A DNA stretch of 64,000 nucleotides, taken from Acanthamoeba lenticulata. Taxonomy: Eukaryota; Discosea; Longamoebia; Acanthamoebidae. Location: positions 1 to 64,000 of the forward strand of contig NAVB01000965.1 in assembly GCA_002179805.1 (NCBI GenBank), written 5' to 3'. A program made the position numbers and the translations under genes. The notes below the pieces were generated by a model. The model worked only from the letters and a program-made list of their open reading frames with translations, had not been told where the DNA came from and did no database searches. Each line of letters starts with the position of its first letter. Position 1 is the stretch's first letter. Of this stretch, positions 19,993-31,550 are shown piece by piece.

Positions 19993-22900
19993 ATGGACCC
20001 TCCTTCGATGTTTGGCCCATCGTCGCTTAAATTGGCGAGGGCAGAATGGGTCTGCCCAGCGTGTACCTTCGCCAACGACAACAAGAACGAGAAGTGTGGG
20101 ATGTGCGACAGTGAAAAACCAACCACTGCGACAGGAGCAGAGAAGATGGAACGCAATTCACAAGAGACCAACTCACAGGCGACCGAACCAACTGACACGA
20201 AGGGTAGAAGGAGGCGAAAGCGTCGGCGCGGTACGAGCACCGGAAGCAGTGACGACGATTTTGCTTCAGCCAAGGGGGACCAGGACGAATATGACGAAGA
20301 ACAAGACGACGCGAGACTGAACAAGCTGGTCAGCCAAATGCAGAAACTGAACAAGAAAACGTACGTTACCGCAATTCAGCTCGAGAGTCGTGCTTTGTTA
20401 TTGAGCAGCTGTGGCAGGCCGCCGGTCGAGCAACCCACCATGGTCGTCAACTGCGAGCTCAAGCCGCACCAGGTTCGTGCCCTGCCTACTTGTGGAAATA
20501 ACTAGCCAAGGCCGGGTACATTCAAACTGTCTGATGTTGGATGGTGCAGCTTGTCGCTCTCGGCTGGCTGGTGTCTCTGCACTCAAAGGGGCTCAGCGGC
20601 ATTTTGGTGAGCCCCACACGCACAGTCTTCTGTTCTCTCAAAGTTTTGCATCTCATGCGGACATCTTGGCACATACGACTAGGGAGACGAAATGGGCCTA
20701 GGCAAAACGCTCACTGCGATCTCGTTCGTGTGCTATTTGATGGAGCAAAAGAACGATCTCGGTCCCTTCCGTACGAGGCAGCCCAGCCCCAACATCAGCA
20801 AGATGGAGCGCCACTAAGCAGGGCGCTGAACTTTGGTGGTGACCAACAGTGGTGGTCGCGCCGCTCAGCCTTGTCGATCATTGGGAGAAGGAGTTTGGAA
20901 GGTACACGACCGGCGTCAAGACCCTCCGCTACATCGGCGACAAGGAGGAACGGGAGGAGCTGCGCAAGAAGCTGCTCAAGAGCTCTTCTTCGGGCTTCCA
21001 TGTCCTCATCACCACGTCAGAGTTGCTTATGGCCGACTCGGACTTCCTTCGTCGCTACAAGTGGCGCTACGGCATCGTTGACGAAGCCCAACGTCTCAAG
21101 AACCCGTACGTAGCGACTCGGTGCCTGACCGTGTCAACACTTCACAGCCTGGCTCGCGTTGCTGACATACTCCTGCTCAGTGAGTCGGTGCTCTACACAA
21201 CGCTGCTCTCTGACTTCCGAATTGCCAGCAAGCTCCTGATGACGGGCACACCGATCCAAAACAACCTCAAGTACAGACAAAAAAGAAGAGAACTGCTCGA
21301 GTTAGTCTCCTCTCTTCTGCAGAGTGTACTCACGCACTTGACGTCCTCTCAGGGAACTCTGGGCTCTGCTGCACTTTGTAGCGCCCAACACGTTCAACAA
21401 CCTGGACCTCTTCGAGCGGTGGTTCAAGGGCATCAACTGGATGAAACTGAAAAAGGGTGCGCGCTAGGCTATACTTCTCCAGGAGTATGAGACCGCTGAG
21501 CTCCATGAAACGGCCGCTCTATGTTTGTACAGACAGCGAAGATGACGGCGATGCCGAATCAGCCAAGGAGAAGGAGCTTGTGAATAAGCTGCAGGAGCTT
21601 ATCCGGCCCTTCCTCCTGCGCCGACGTATCAGCAGCATCCTCCCCGAGCTGCCGCCCAAGCGCGAACTCATCGTCTACACGGTACAGCCTCCTCGCTCGT
21701 CCTCAGCACTCGTCCACCGTCATTGATGGCTGATCCTTCTCCGGGACTATCAGGGCTTGTCCTCGATGCAAAAGAAATACTACAAGTGGATCCTCACGCG
21801 CGACGTCAACAAGCTCACCCGCGGCGCCGGTGGCTGGGGCATGCGCCGTGGAGGCAACAGGTCCGTCATCTAACTCATCTGGATCATCAGCGTTGGTGAA
21901 TGACTGATCTGTTTGTGGCCCCGTCAGAGCCTCGCTGGCCAATGTACTCATGGAGCTGCGCAAGTGCTGCAACCATCCCTACCTTTTTGACGGCGCTGAG
22001 CCCGAGTTCGACGGCCAGTTCATTATGGGCGAACACATCGTGGAGAACAGCGGCAAGCTGGCCCTGCTGGACAAACTGCTGGCCAAGCTGCACAAGGAGG
22101 GCCGGAAGGTGCTCGTGTTCTCGCAGATGACGCGTATGCTCGACATCGTCCAGGACTACCTTCACTACCGGAGCTACAACTACGAGCGGCTGGACGGGTC
22201 CGTGCGCGGCGAGGAGCGCTTCCTGGCCATTGACCGCTTCACCGCCGCGGATGAGGAGGACGACGAGGAGAGCCGTCCGTTCGTCTTCTTGCTGAGCACG
22301 CGAGCGGGCGGCCTCGGCCTCAATTTGACCGTACGTGTGGAGAGTCCAGTTTCACTTTAATCCATTTCTCAGCCGGCGTCGTCGCTGCAGGTGGCCGACA
22401 CGGTGATCTTCCTTGACAGCGATTGGAATCCGCAGAGGTATTTATTCATTTTATTCATTTATTTATTTATTTGAACGTTATTTTTAAATAACATTTTTTG
22501 ATTTTTGAATTAATTATTATGGCAACAGCGATCTGCAGGCAGAAGCGCGCGTGCACCGGATCGGCCAGACGAAAGAGGTGACGGTCATCAGGCTGGTGAC
22601 CAAGGACACCGTCGAGGAGGTCATCCTCCAGCGCGCCCTGCGCAAGCTCCAGCTCAGCAGCGCCGTCATCGAGGAGGGCAAGTTCCAGACGCAGCGGGAC
22701 GAGGCCAGCGGCGCGAACCAGGAGCGGGAGACGCCCGAGCAACTGTTTGACATCATCCAGTACGGTCTGCACCGGGTCGTCGCCAACGACGACAGCACGA
22801 TCGAGAACGACGACATCGACGCCATCCTGGCCCGCAGCGAGGCCAACATGAAGAACTTGTCCCTCCACCAGGTCGACGCGCACCTCTCGGCCACGCAGGC

Positions 22901-25460
22901 GCCCACCATGCTCCCCGAGGACGAGGAGGGAGAGGCCCTCGGCGAGCAGCAGAAGCAGGTCGAGGCACACACCACCCCTCCAATTCACCTGCTCGAGCCC
23001 AACCAAGGCCAGGCCGGTGCTGACGTCTCTCCTCCCTCCTCCTCCGTGCGTTGCCAGCAGGAGAGCAAGGAGAAGGACGCCGAGGCGCTGGACGCCATCC
23101 TCGAGTCGTCGCTCCTGGCCAAGGCCGGCGCGATCGCACCCAACCAACGCCTCGGGGCCACGCCCCACAAGGCTCGCGTACTGCACCTTGTCTCCTATGC
23201 TTTTTCCCTGGAGTAGTTCACTGCTGACACCGACACCTACGCAGAGGCACCTGCGCGGGCGGAGCGTCGACTTCAACCCCGAGGAAGAGGAGGCCAAGAA
23301 GAAGGCCAAGGCCGAGCAGCGCCGCAAGAAGATGTGGACCGCCAACGGCTACATCTCCTCGTCCATCATCGCCACGCACTGGGTCGAGGAGGCGGCCGCT
23401 GGCCGGAGCGGTGACGAGCGTCCAGCTGATGACGAGGAAGAAGAAGCCACAACTGATTTGGACGAAGAGGGACGCGAGGCCGACGACATCCACTTTATCG
23501 TAGGCGACGTCACCAAGCCCGTCCCCAGCATGAAGGTAGTACTTGGCCCGAAATATTTATTTATTTATTGATGTATTTTTGTTTAACTTTTTCTTCAGAG
23601 GAGCGACAAGAATGCTATCGTCATCGCATGCGTGGACGACAGCGGCTCGTGGGGCCACGGCGGTACGATTCGCCCTCATAAGCCCTTAGCGCGCCTCAGC
23701 CAGGCCGTGCGCCTCATACGCGCGACACTGCAGGCCTGTTCCGTGCGCTGAACCACCTGTCGCCACTGCCCGCCGAGCGGTATGCCGAAGCCGGCCAGAA
23801 CAAGGACATCCAGCTGGCTGACCTCCACCTGGTCTTCAAACCGACCCGCACGCTGGGCGAGGAGCCCGACAATGACGACGACCTCTTCTGCCGGCCGTCT
23901 GACTGCCAGCCCATCACCCACGTCGCCGGCCGCGGTACCTGACTTCCAGCCTTGCCCCCAAAGAGCTGCGGCCAAGCCGATGACTGACCGACGCTCGCAC
24001 TCGCACGCACGCACGAATGATTATGGAACTCTAGGCGTCTACGTGGCGCTGGTGATTGCGCAGACGACGAAGCGCAACAAGGTGGGGCCCATCCAGCTGC
24101 CGGCCCTGTCCCAAGCCCTCCAGAAACTGGCGCCCGTCGCCAGAGCGCTCCAAGGTTTGTCGTGGTCCGAGTTCGAACTCCTCCCAACGTGCGAGGCTCA
24201 CCTCATGTGCGTGTGCGCCGCAGCGAGCGTTCATCTGCCGCGCATGGGCCTGCGCGGGTCGGACTGGTATGCGGCCGAGCGCGCCATCCGCCGCTACCTC
24301 GTGGCCCACGGCGTCTCCACCTACGTGTAATCCTCATCCCCGCCGCCCTCCTGCCATCACGGGCATGTCATCCAGGAAGATGGTGAATTTATGCGCGTGT
24401 TGTGGTGTGGGTCGACAGCTATTACTTCCGTCGAGGCCATCAGCGCGGAGGTGGTGCCCACGGCGGCAGCGGCTATGTGGGTCACAAGTCGTCTTCGTCC
24501 CAGGATCAGTCGCTCCCGGGATCCCAACAGCAGCTTCAGCGCTCCACTTCGGCATCGTCCCTGATGGTGCCGGCCACGCCTCCGCCCACGCCAGCCTCCT
24601 TGCCTCCTCTGGGATCTGCTGTTCCAGGTGAGCGCCTCCCCCCTCGGCCCGCCGCTCATCTCACTTTCCCGCTTTGGCGGATCTTGGGAGAGTGCCATGC
24701 GGGTGGGTCGGGGCAAAGCCCTGGGCCTGTTGAACCTAATCAAAACACCACCAACACCATCTTATTTTACGGCATTTAGACTTGGCGGTTGCCGGTGAGG
24801 ATGGTTCGGCTGTTGACGACTCAAGATCGAGCAAAAAGAAGCGACGGCGCCTCATAGCTCCCGAGGAGGATGTCGAGAACGAGGCCATGGGCGACGACCT
24901 TGAAACAACGTTGCCCTTGGAGGAGGAGGATGATGACGACGACGACGACGTTACCGGGGAGGAGAAGGGCCGTGCTTCCGGAATCACCGCCAAGCCCGTG
25001 GCCCATTCCAACAAGCCAAATAAGGACAATTACAGAGAGGGCAAGTTCCTCGGTGGACTGCGCTTCTATCTCCATCTGGTGGGCGCCGAGTACGAGACGT
25101 TGTGCGCCACAATCAAGCGGTACGTACACCACCCGTGCCCGAGCAAGTCGACTTGCCGAGCTGAGCTGACCTGTGCTCGCTCTCTTGGTCGAAATCAGGT
25201 ATGGGGGGCGTGTCGCGAGCCGCTTCGGGGCCAGCACGACACACCTTTTAACCGCCGCCGCGGCGAATGTACTCGCTCTCTTCTTTCCGTTCTCCTTTGC
25301 ATTGTCCTGAACTTGCCGCACACACACACACCCACAGCACAAAGACGAGGCGCTGCGCATAGCCAAGGACATCAACCCGGGGCTGCGGGTCGCGACCACC
25401 GAGTGGCTGCGCCAGTGCGCCCTGCGCCAGCGCCTCCTCCCGCTTACGGCCGCCAGTTGA
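19993..25460 (+). CDS. CHD1L: ALC1/CHD1L-type SNF2 remodeller with RanBP2 zinc finger, macro and BRCT domains
   Basis: About 18 exons. Domains in order: a RanBP2-type zinc finger (W-V-C-P-A-C then C-G-M-C); a basic and acidic linker; a SNF2 ATPase with [10 protein letters not shown] split by introns, motif [21 protein letters not shown]-type lobe 2, [11 protein letters not shown] and A-R-V-H-R-I-G-Q-T; acidic linkers; a macro domain ([38 protein letters not shown]); and a C-terminal BRCT-like module ([23 protein letters not shown]). ALC1 is recruited to poly(ADP-ribose) by its macro domain and slides nucleosomes during DNA repair. The zinc finger and BRCT are extra relative to animal ALC1. 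Motif II has Q where the family usually has H. Confidence 0.88.
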
Positions 25461-26256
25461 GAGAGACAGAGCCAAAGTGTGTAAATGATATCATTTTTTG
25501 ATAATAATGTACTGACCTTGCTGTTGTTAGGAGGCAGCTCACACATGTTCACAGACTTGTCCACCGCGGACCAAAGGTCGTGATCTGATTGGGCACCCCA
25601 GAAGCCTTGGATCAATCGCACGAAAGCTGCTGAAATTGGAGACTCCGGAAACAGCGCCTGGCGTTAGCAACCAACGCGTACCTCTTCTGGTCAGCAACGC
25701 GCTGCAAAGGTGTCCTCGCCGTTGACCGAGCAAAATCCGATCCTATCCGGATTGGCCTCGGGCGAGGGTGTTGTTGCTTGGAGGCACCGGTCGCCTTGGG
25801 GCTGCCAAGAGCAAGGAGAAAGGCAGAGCAGCAAACCACCGTGAGCCCTCGGACCTGAGTCCTCAGTCTGTGTCAAACCTTACGACAGAGCTACAACAAG
25901 CCATAGTCAAGCAGACCCTAAACCCTCCATCACGACCCGACGGACGCCGCGAGTGCGCGTGGTTACCAGAGTGTCTCTCTTGAACCTACCCAACTTCATC
26001 TCGTTGACACACACAAGCGCGACAACCAACGTTCAACCACCGCCCATAACCAACAACAACCTGCGACCTGCTCATTCATTTCTCCACGCAAGCTTCCAAG
26101 CAAGCTCTGGTCAACCCCTTGCACATCCCGCGCACTCCCAGCTCATCTCGCAGGAGCTTCGCTTTCTGCGCCCCTCACCCAAGCCCAACATAGTTGCATC
26201 GTCTTTCTTTCCAACAACCTCAAGCAGCGTCAAGCACTCACCACACAGCCGCCTTA
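25461..26256. other. 796-bp intergenic region with a possible minus-strand exon
   Basis: Contains the ALC1 3' UTR and the RhoGEF promoter. A minus-strand stretch at about 25533-25640 reads A-F-V-R-L-I-Q-G-F-W-G-A-Q-S-D-H-D-L-W and ends at a good donor (AAG/GTCAGT), which looks like an exon. I could not connect it to a convincing gene. The 25950-26200 part is C-rich and probably 5' UTR. Confidence 0.35.
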
Positions 26257-29064
26257 ATGACGGACAAGGGCGCAAGCCCAGAGTCTCGCCCGGCTGAGGC
26301 CCATGGAGGCCTCTCGTGGCTCAAGAAGAAGCGCCGGCTCAGCCGCCAGCTCTTCAAGACCGGCTCATCCTCCCCGTCTTCTTCTTCATCAGACACCGTC
26401 TCGGCCCTCACCGACGCGTCGCTGCCTTCGGCCAAGCTGCAGGGCCGGTCGGGTTCGTGGGATGCCCTCGACTTCCTCAGCCGCCGCCACCGGCGCCACA
26501 ACGGCTCCTCGTCCTTGTCTTCCTCCAACTCGACCTCCTCTTCGCCCTCGACCTCGTCCTCCTTCTCGGCGATGACCCCTTTGTCGGGCTCGGGATCGCC
26601 CCTCAACCTGTCGGGCTTCCACTCGCCGCTGTCCTCCTTTTCGACGTCGACGTCGACGTCGACCTCGGTCGACTCCACGCCCGAGGGCTCGGCCATCTCG
26701 CCCCTTTCGCAGCCCACGAACGACAACGTCATCAACAACAACGAGATCACTACCACCTCGACGCTCTTCATGATCCCCTCGCCGTCGTCGACGTCTTCGG
26801 CGCTAGAGGAGGTCTCCTTGGTCCCGGCCCGCATGTTGGCGGCCGACGAAGTCCCATTTGGGGGCTCCATGCGGGTCACCCAGCGGCGCCACCGCGCGAC
26901 GGTCGGGTTCGACGCGGCCGAGCTTCGTGGCCGGATGGAGGCCCTCGCCCGGGCTGAGGAGAAGAAGCAGCAGCGCCGGCGCGGCCACCGCGGCGGCGAC
27001 GACGAGGTCGAGACCACGATGACCGCCACCTTCAACCCTCTCTATTGCCTGGGCCGGGCCGAGCCGCCGCAGCGACTCGCCCCGATCTTCTCCTCGGAGG
27101 AGCTGCGACGCCGCGCGAGCGAAGATGACGTGTGCCAGGTCTCGGTCATTACGTCATCCTCACCGCCATCTTCATCATCACTGCCCTCGTCGTCCACGAC
27201 GACGCCGGTCAAGCTCGGCGTGAGGATCGCGGCCGGGTTCAAGACCGAAAGCCCGCGGGACAACAACAACGAGGGCCCCCCGGCTCCGCAGCTGAACAGA
27301 CGCAGAGGCAGCAGCGTCGGTTCCCTGTCCGAGTACATGACCACCACAACCACGAGGACGAGCTCCGGCTCCATCCCAACCAGGTAGCCATGACACCCAA
27401 ACTCCGTTTAATTTTTTTGGTAATTTTATTTTCTTTTTCATAACGTTGCATTTTCCTTGTGATGAATGGCCCTTGCGGGGTATGCATAAATGGGACTTGG
27501 TGGCCATGGTAGGCGACTTGGCCGGCCATTAAAAATTGACCGTGTGATTGGTTGGTTGGCAACGTCAGGGCGGGGATCAAGAAGAAGACCAGCCATGAGG
27601 GTCCTGAGCTGAGGCGACTGGACAGCCGGGAGGAGCTCCCCGCCAGGAAGAAGCAGGTGATGCACGTTGGGCAGGATCTGCCCGAGGCCCAGCGGAAGCG
27701 CCACATGGTCATCAACGAGATAGTAGACACCGAGCGGGACTACATCGCCGACCTGGAGATCCTCCTCGACGTCTTCAAGTGCGTCTCCTGCCCCTTCCTT
27801 CTTCACTTTTCCGCGGTTGTTGATCGGCTTCATGGATTCCAGGGAGCCGCTCATGCAGGAGGGTATCCTGAGCAAGGACGAGCTGCACGCCATCTTCGGC
27901 ACCCGAGGCGACCTCAAGCAGCTGCTGGCCCTCAACCGCCTCCTCCTGGAGGACATGCTCCATCGCCTGGCCTCCAACCAGGAGGGTCAGGGCCTCGGCG
28001 AGAGCTTCCTCCTCCTCGTCCGGCTCTCCCCTCAAGACCTGCATTTGTCGATCATCAAGAAGCTGACAATGACCGCATCACGCACAGGGCGACGGGCTCA
28101 AGATGTACTCGGCCTACTGCGCCAACCAGGCGGCGGCGAGCCAGATGGTGTCCAAGTGCCAGCGCGAGAACCCCAAGTTCCGGGCATTCCTCGACAGCCG
28201 GCGGCAGCTGGCGGTGACCAACAAGCTGTCGCTGCGGGACTACCTGATCAAGCCCGTCCAGCGCCTGTGCAAGTACCCGCTGCTCCTGCGCGAGCTCCTC
28301 AAGTGCACCGACGAGACCCATCCGGACCACGCCCACCTCACGGCCGCGCTCAAGAAGCTCCAGCAGGTCGTGGCCGTGGTCAACGACCAGCGGCAGATCG
28401 AGGAGGAGTTCGAGGCCTTTGCCAAGGTCATCAAGCAGCTGCACAACGCCGAGCGCTTCGGCGTGCGCCTCATGGAGCCCGGTCGCAAGTTCATCCAGGA
28501 GGGCACCCTCCTCGCCCGCATGCCCGTACGTCTTGTCCCCTTAGCAGCATGACCCTAGTTGAGGCGCTTACCAACGTCCTTGGCGCCTCCACAGGAGCAG
28601 AAGGACTTTGTGCCGATCTCCTACCTGCTCTTCAGCGACCTCCTCGTGCTGGCCGAGCCCATGGGCAAGTCAGAGAAGCACGGCAAGGAGCCCGGCCTGT
28701 CCGTGACCGACGTTCTCTCTCTGGCCGAGGCCCGATGCCGCTCTTCACTGGGTACAATCCCAAGTTCTGTGCTCCTCTTGTGTTGTCAATAGACATCAGG
28801 CCTGACCTCTTTCTTCCTCTGCAACCAGCCGACGAGAGCAGCATGCTCGAGATCTCCATCGGCCAGCGCGTCTTCGTAATCCCCTTCAACAGCCCCGACA
28901 TCAAGCGCAAGTGGATGGAGCGACATGCGGGCTGGATCGCCACCTCGCCCCTCCCCGTCCCGACCCTCCCGATTGCGCCGGGCGGAGACGACAAGTTCGC
29001 CCATCCGGCGCCGCTCTCGCGCAACCGCAGCTCTTCGGTGCCCAGCCGGCCCAACTCTTTGTGA
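26257..29064 (+). CDS. Rho guanine nucleotide exchange factor (DH-PH)
   Basis: Starts at the ATG at 26257 (MTDKGASPE). The first exon (to about 27387) is a long Ser/Thr-rich, probably disordered region with runs of S and T-S-T-S. Later exons give the Dbl-homology domain: R-K-R-H-M-V-I-N-E-I-V-D-T-E-R-D-Y-I-A-D-L (CR1), Y-S-A-Y-C-A-N-Q-A-A-A-S, L-R-D-Y-L-I-K-P-V-Q-R-L-C-K-Y-P-L-L-L (CR3) and the following long helix. A PH-like module follows, with L-L-F-S-D-L-L-V-L-A-E-P and K-R-K-W-M-E-R-H. The protein would activate Rho/Rac GTPases; a Rac-like GTPase is encoded 10 kb away at 39649. Several introns are 60-150 nt. The gene ends at 29064, tail-to-tail with the UNC-93-like gene, 91 bp apart. Confidence 0.88.
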
Positions 29065-29155
29065 TGCATAAAAAAGTATTTTATTTTATTTTTTTAATAT
29101 TTTCGGTACTAAATAAATAAATAAAAAGAGAATTTACAATGTTGAGCCGGCTCGT

Positions 29156-31108
29156 TCAGACTGACTCGGCGCGCCGGCTGCTCCAGCTGGGCGAGCGAAC
29201 CTCGCGGCGGTGCTTCTCGGCCTCGAGGTCCGGCTGGTCCTCGTCATCGTCGGCCGGGTTGGTGTTTACAGAGGCGACGGTGAAGTGGAGCAGCAGGACG
29301 AGGGCGCCGCTGAGGAGGACGACGCCGGCCATGATGGCCAGCTTGATGAAGAGCGAGACAAAGGAGCCCAGCATGAACACGATCACAAAGCCCAGCGAGA
29401 GGAAGACCAGACGGCACGAAAAGGCCGGCTCCGTCTTGTCGAGGAAGAACACGCCCAGGATGACCGCGCTGAAGGTGTTGAAGCAGGCGTCGCCCAGCCC
29501 GTAGGCGCCCGCGGCCACGTAGAGGATCGCCGGATGGATCTCCTTGATCGACTCGTGGTCGTCGGTCGACCAGCAGACGTAGAGGAAGAAGACGTGGAAG
29601 GCCAGGTGCGACGCCACGCCCACGACAACGAGTAGCATCTTGCCCAGCCGGTCCGACAGGCGGCCCAGGAGGAAGCAGCCGAGCGCGTTGCACACGCAGA
29701 AGCAGACGAGCACCAGTGGGACGCGGGCCAGGCCCTGCGTGGGCAGGATGATGTTTTTCGTGATGTCCGACGCGAGGAAGCCCTGCTCTAGGCCCAGGTA
29801 GAGCATGCTCACGGTAAGCAGGTACATCCGCGGGTCGGTCAGCAGCCGGAACACCTGGCCCACCTTGCCCAGCACTGCTTGTAGGTCGAGTCGCGGCTCG
29901 CCTTCGTCATCGCCATCATGGACCTCATCAGCCGCAACGCCGGCCGGCTTGGCCTTGTCGGCCTTGTAGGCCTTGACGTCGGCGTCTGCGTCTCGGTCGC
30001 CGCCGGCCTCCTTGTGCTTGGGCAGGTCGACCTCGTCGTCGTCGTCGTCGCTGTCACCTTTGTGCTGGGCGTTGACGGCGAGCTTGTGCCGCTGCTGCAA
30101 ACGCGCCAGGCGAGCCCAGTCCCTCTCGCTGAGCTGCTGGCGCAGGACGCCCAGCACGACCAGCGCCAAGACCGAGACGCCCAAGAACGTGTAGAACAGG
30201 AGCTCCGTCGCCGGCGCGTCACCACCGCCAGCACCATGCCCCTCGTCCTCGCCGTTGGCCCCGGTCCACAGGAGGACGGCGCCGATGCCGTTGCCCACGA
30301 CCTGGCACACCTGCATGGAGGCCAGAAAGGCGCCGTTGAAGAGGCCCAGGACCGACTTGGTCGGGCGGTTCTTGGCGCGCGCGTAGTTGGCCGCCAGCCT
30401 CGCCAGGTAGACTCCTGTTCGTTGGAGGACGCGTCGTCGTCTCAGAGAAGACGCTGCAAAGGAGCGTGAGGACGAAACTCGAGGGGGACACGAACCCTGA
30501 GCGGTCCAGAGCAGGCCGGCGCCCAGCCCGGACAGCACGCCCGCTGGCAGGAGCGCCCATCTGGTGACGGCATGGCCAAGATGTTCATCATGAAGGGGAT
30601 GATGGTCAGGATCGTGAAAAGGATGAGTAGGAAGGAAGGTGCCTGGTCGTACGGGGTCGGGTAGAGCATGGACGCGATGAAGACGGCGTAGGTGAACGCG
30701 CCGGCGACCAGCGTCCACTTGGGCGTGAGGAGCTGTGTTGTGGTTGAACTGCATAGAACGAGAAGAAGAGATGATGAGAAAGAGAAGACGCTTCACCAGG
30801 GGAACGGAACGAACCTGATGAAGAGGGAGCAGAAAAGGAAGGCGACGTAGAGAAGGGCGAGCGTCATGTTGGCGAGCTGGCCGGGGATGAGGCTGCTCAG
30901 AAGATTCTGTGTAGTGCTGCAAGCCGAACGAGATGTGAGCTATGCCGTGGAAGCGCCAAGATGAGTAGGGACCGCACCTAAATGCGATGAAGATAAGGAA
31001 GAAGCCGAGGCAGATCACGAACAAATCGAGCAACAGTTTCTTTTGCTCCAGGGAAGGTGCACCTCCGGGCAGCAGAGGCGTCGTCTCGCCGGCACATTCC
31101 TTCACCAT
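29156..31108 (-). CDS. UNC-93-like major facilitator transporter
   Basis: Minus strand, about five exons, 11-12 predicted membrane helices. The start ATG at 31108 is followed within 15 residues by E-T-T-P-L-L, an acidic dileucine motif (E-x-x-x-L-L) that usually directs membrane proteins to endosomes and lysosomes. MFS features include N-R-P-T-K-S-V-L-G-L-F-N-G, G-N-G-I-G-A-V-L and R-L-S-D-R-L-G-K between helices in the second half. A long cytosolic loop (about 30120-29900) is rich in Lys, Asp and Glu. UNC-93 proteins are atypical MFS members that act as channel regulators or trafficking chaperones; the substrate is unknown. The C-terminal tail is acidic then basic (D-D-D-E-D-Q-P-D, K-H-R-R-E-V). 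The open frame extends 29 codons upstream without an ATG. Confidence 0.82.
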   Translation of the reverse strand: MVKECAGETTPLLPGGAPSLEQKKLLLDLFVICLGFFLIFIAFRCGPYSSWRFHGIAHISFGLQHYTESSEQPHPRPARQHDARPSLRRLPFLLPLHQVRSVPLVKRLLFLIISSSRSMQFNHNTAPHAQVDAGRRRVHLRRLHRVHALPDPVRPGTFLPTHPFHDPDHHPLHDEHLGHAVTRWALLPAGVLSGLGAGLLWTAQGSCPPRVSSSRSFAASSLRRRRVLQRTGVYLARLAANYARAKNRPTKSVLGLFNGAFLASMQVCQVVGNGIGAVLLWTGANGEDEGHGAGGGDAPATELLFYTFLGVSVLALVVLGVLRQQLSERDWARLARLQQRHKLAVNAQHKGDSDDDDDEVDLPKHKEAGGDRDADADVKAYKADKAKPAGVAADEVHDGDDEGEPRLDLQAVLGKVGQVFRLLTDPRMYLLTVSMLYLGLEQGFLASDITKNIILPTQGLARVPLVLVCFCVCNALGCFLLGRLSDRLGKMLLVVVGVASHLAFHVFFLYVCWSTDDHESIKEIHPAILYVAAGAYGLGDACFNTFSAVILGVFFLDKTEPAFSCRLVFLSLGFVIVFMLGSFVSLFIKLAIMAGVVLLSGALVLLLHFTVASVNTNPADDDEDQPDLEAEKHRREVRSPSWSSRRAESV

Positions 31109-31550
31109 CTCGTTTTCGATTTGTGTTCCACTTCGCAACCTCTGGTGCGAAAGTGGGCAAGGGGAAGTAGATCTGCTGCTTGGCGAGCTGAGCACAGTCT
31201 AACAAAGCAAAAGAGAGTAGGGCAAGAAGGGTAGGAGGAACAAGCCCACTCGCTTTCAGCCCAGCAATGCCATCCGTCCGCGTCTCCGCAGAAGTGAGAA
31301 CGCTCCGCGGAGTCGATAAGACAGGACCACGAATTCTCTCTTTCGCAGCCCAAGAACCTCGTCACCATGAGGCCTCATACCACCACAAGCTGACGAGCAT
31401 GCACCAACGGGCGTGGTGTCATCAAGCCTACGAGCTCGTCATAAAGACTAAAAAGAAAAAGGAAGCGAATCGCACAAGAAGATGTAGAACAAGAAAGAAA
31501 CAAACAAGAAGGAAACCGAAAGCTCTTCTCGAGGAGGCTGATGAGCCCTT
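31109..31550. other. intergenic region between UNC-93-like and TIM50 genes
   Basis: 442 bp holding the UNC-93-like 5' region and the TIM50 3' region, both on the minus strand. No ORF with coding character, RNA fold or repeat was seen. Confidence 0.4.

Noticed and set aside
22467..23345. 292-codon minus-strand ORF opposite ALC1
   Set aside because: The plus strand holds the conserved helicase motif VI region; the minus frame is a Leu/Val/Gly shadow.
26238..27035. 265-codon minus-strand ORF opposite the Ser-rich RhoGEF exon
   Set aside because: Explained by the antisense of Ser/Thr runs (Glu/Asp/Arg-rich); no start context or domain.
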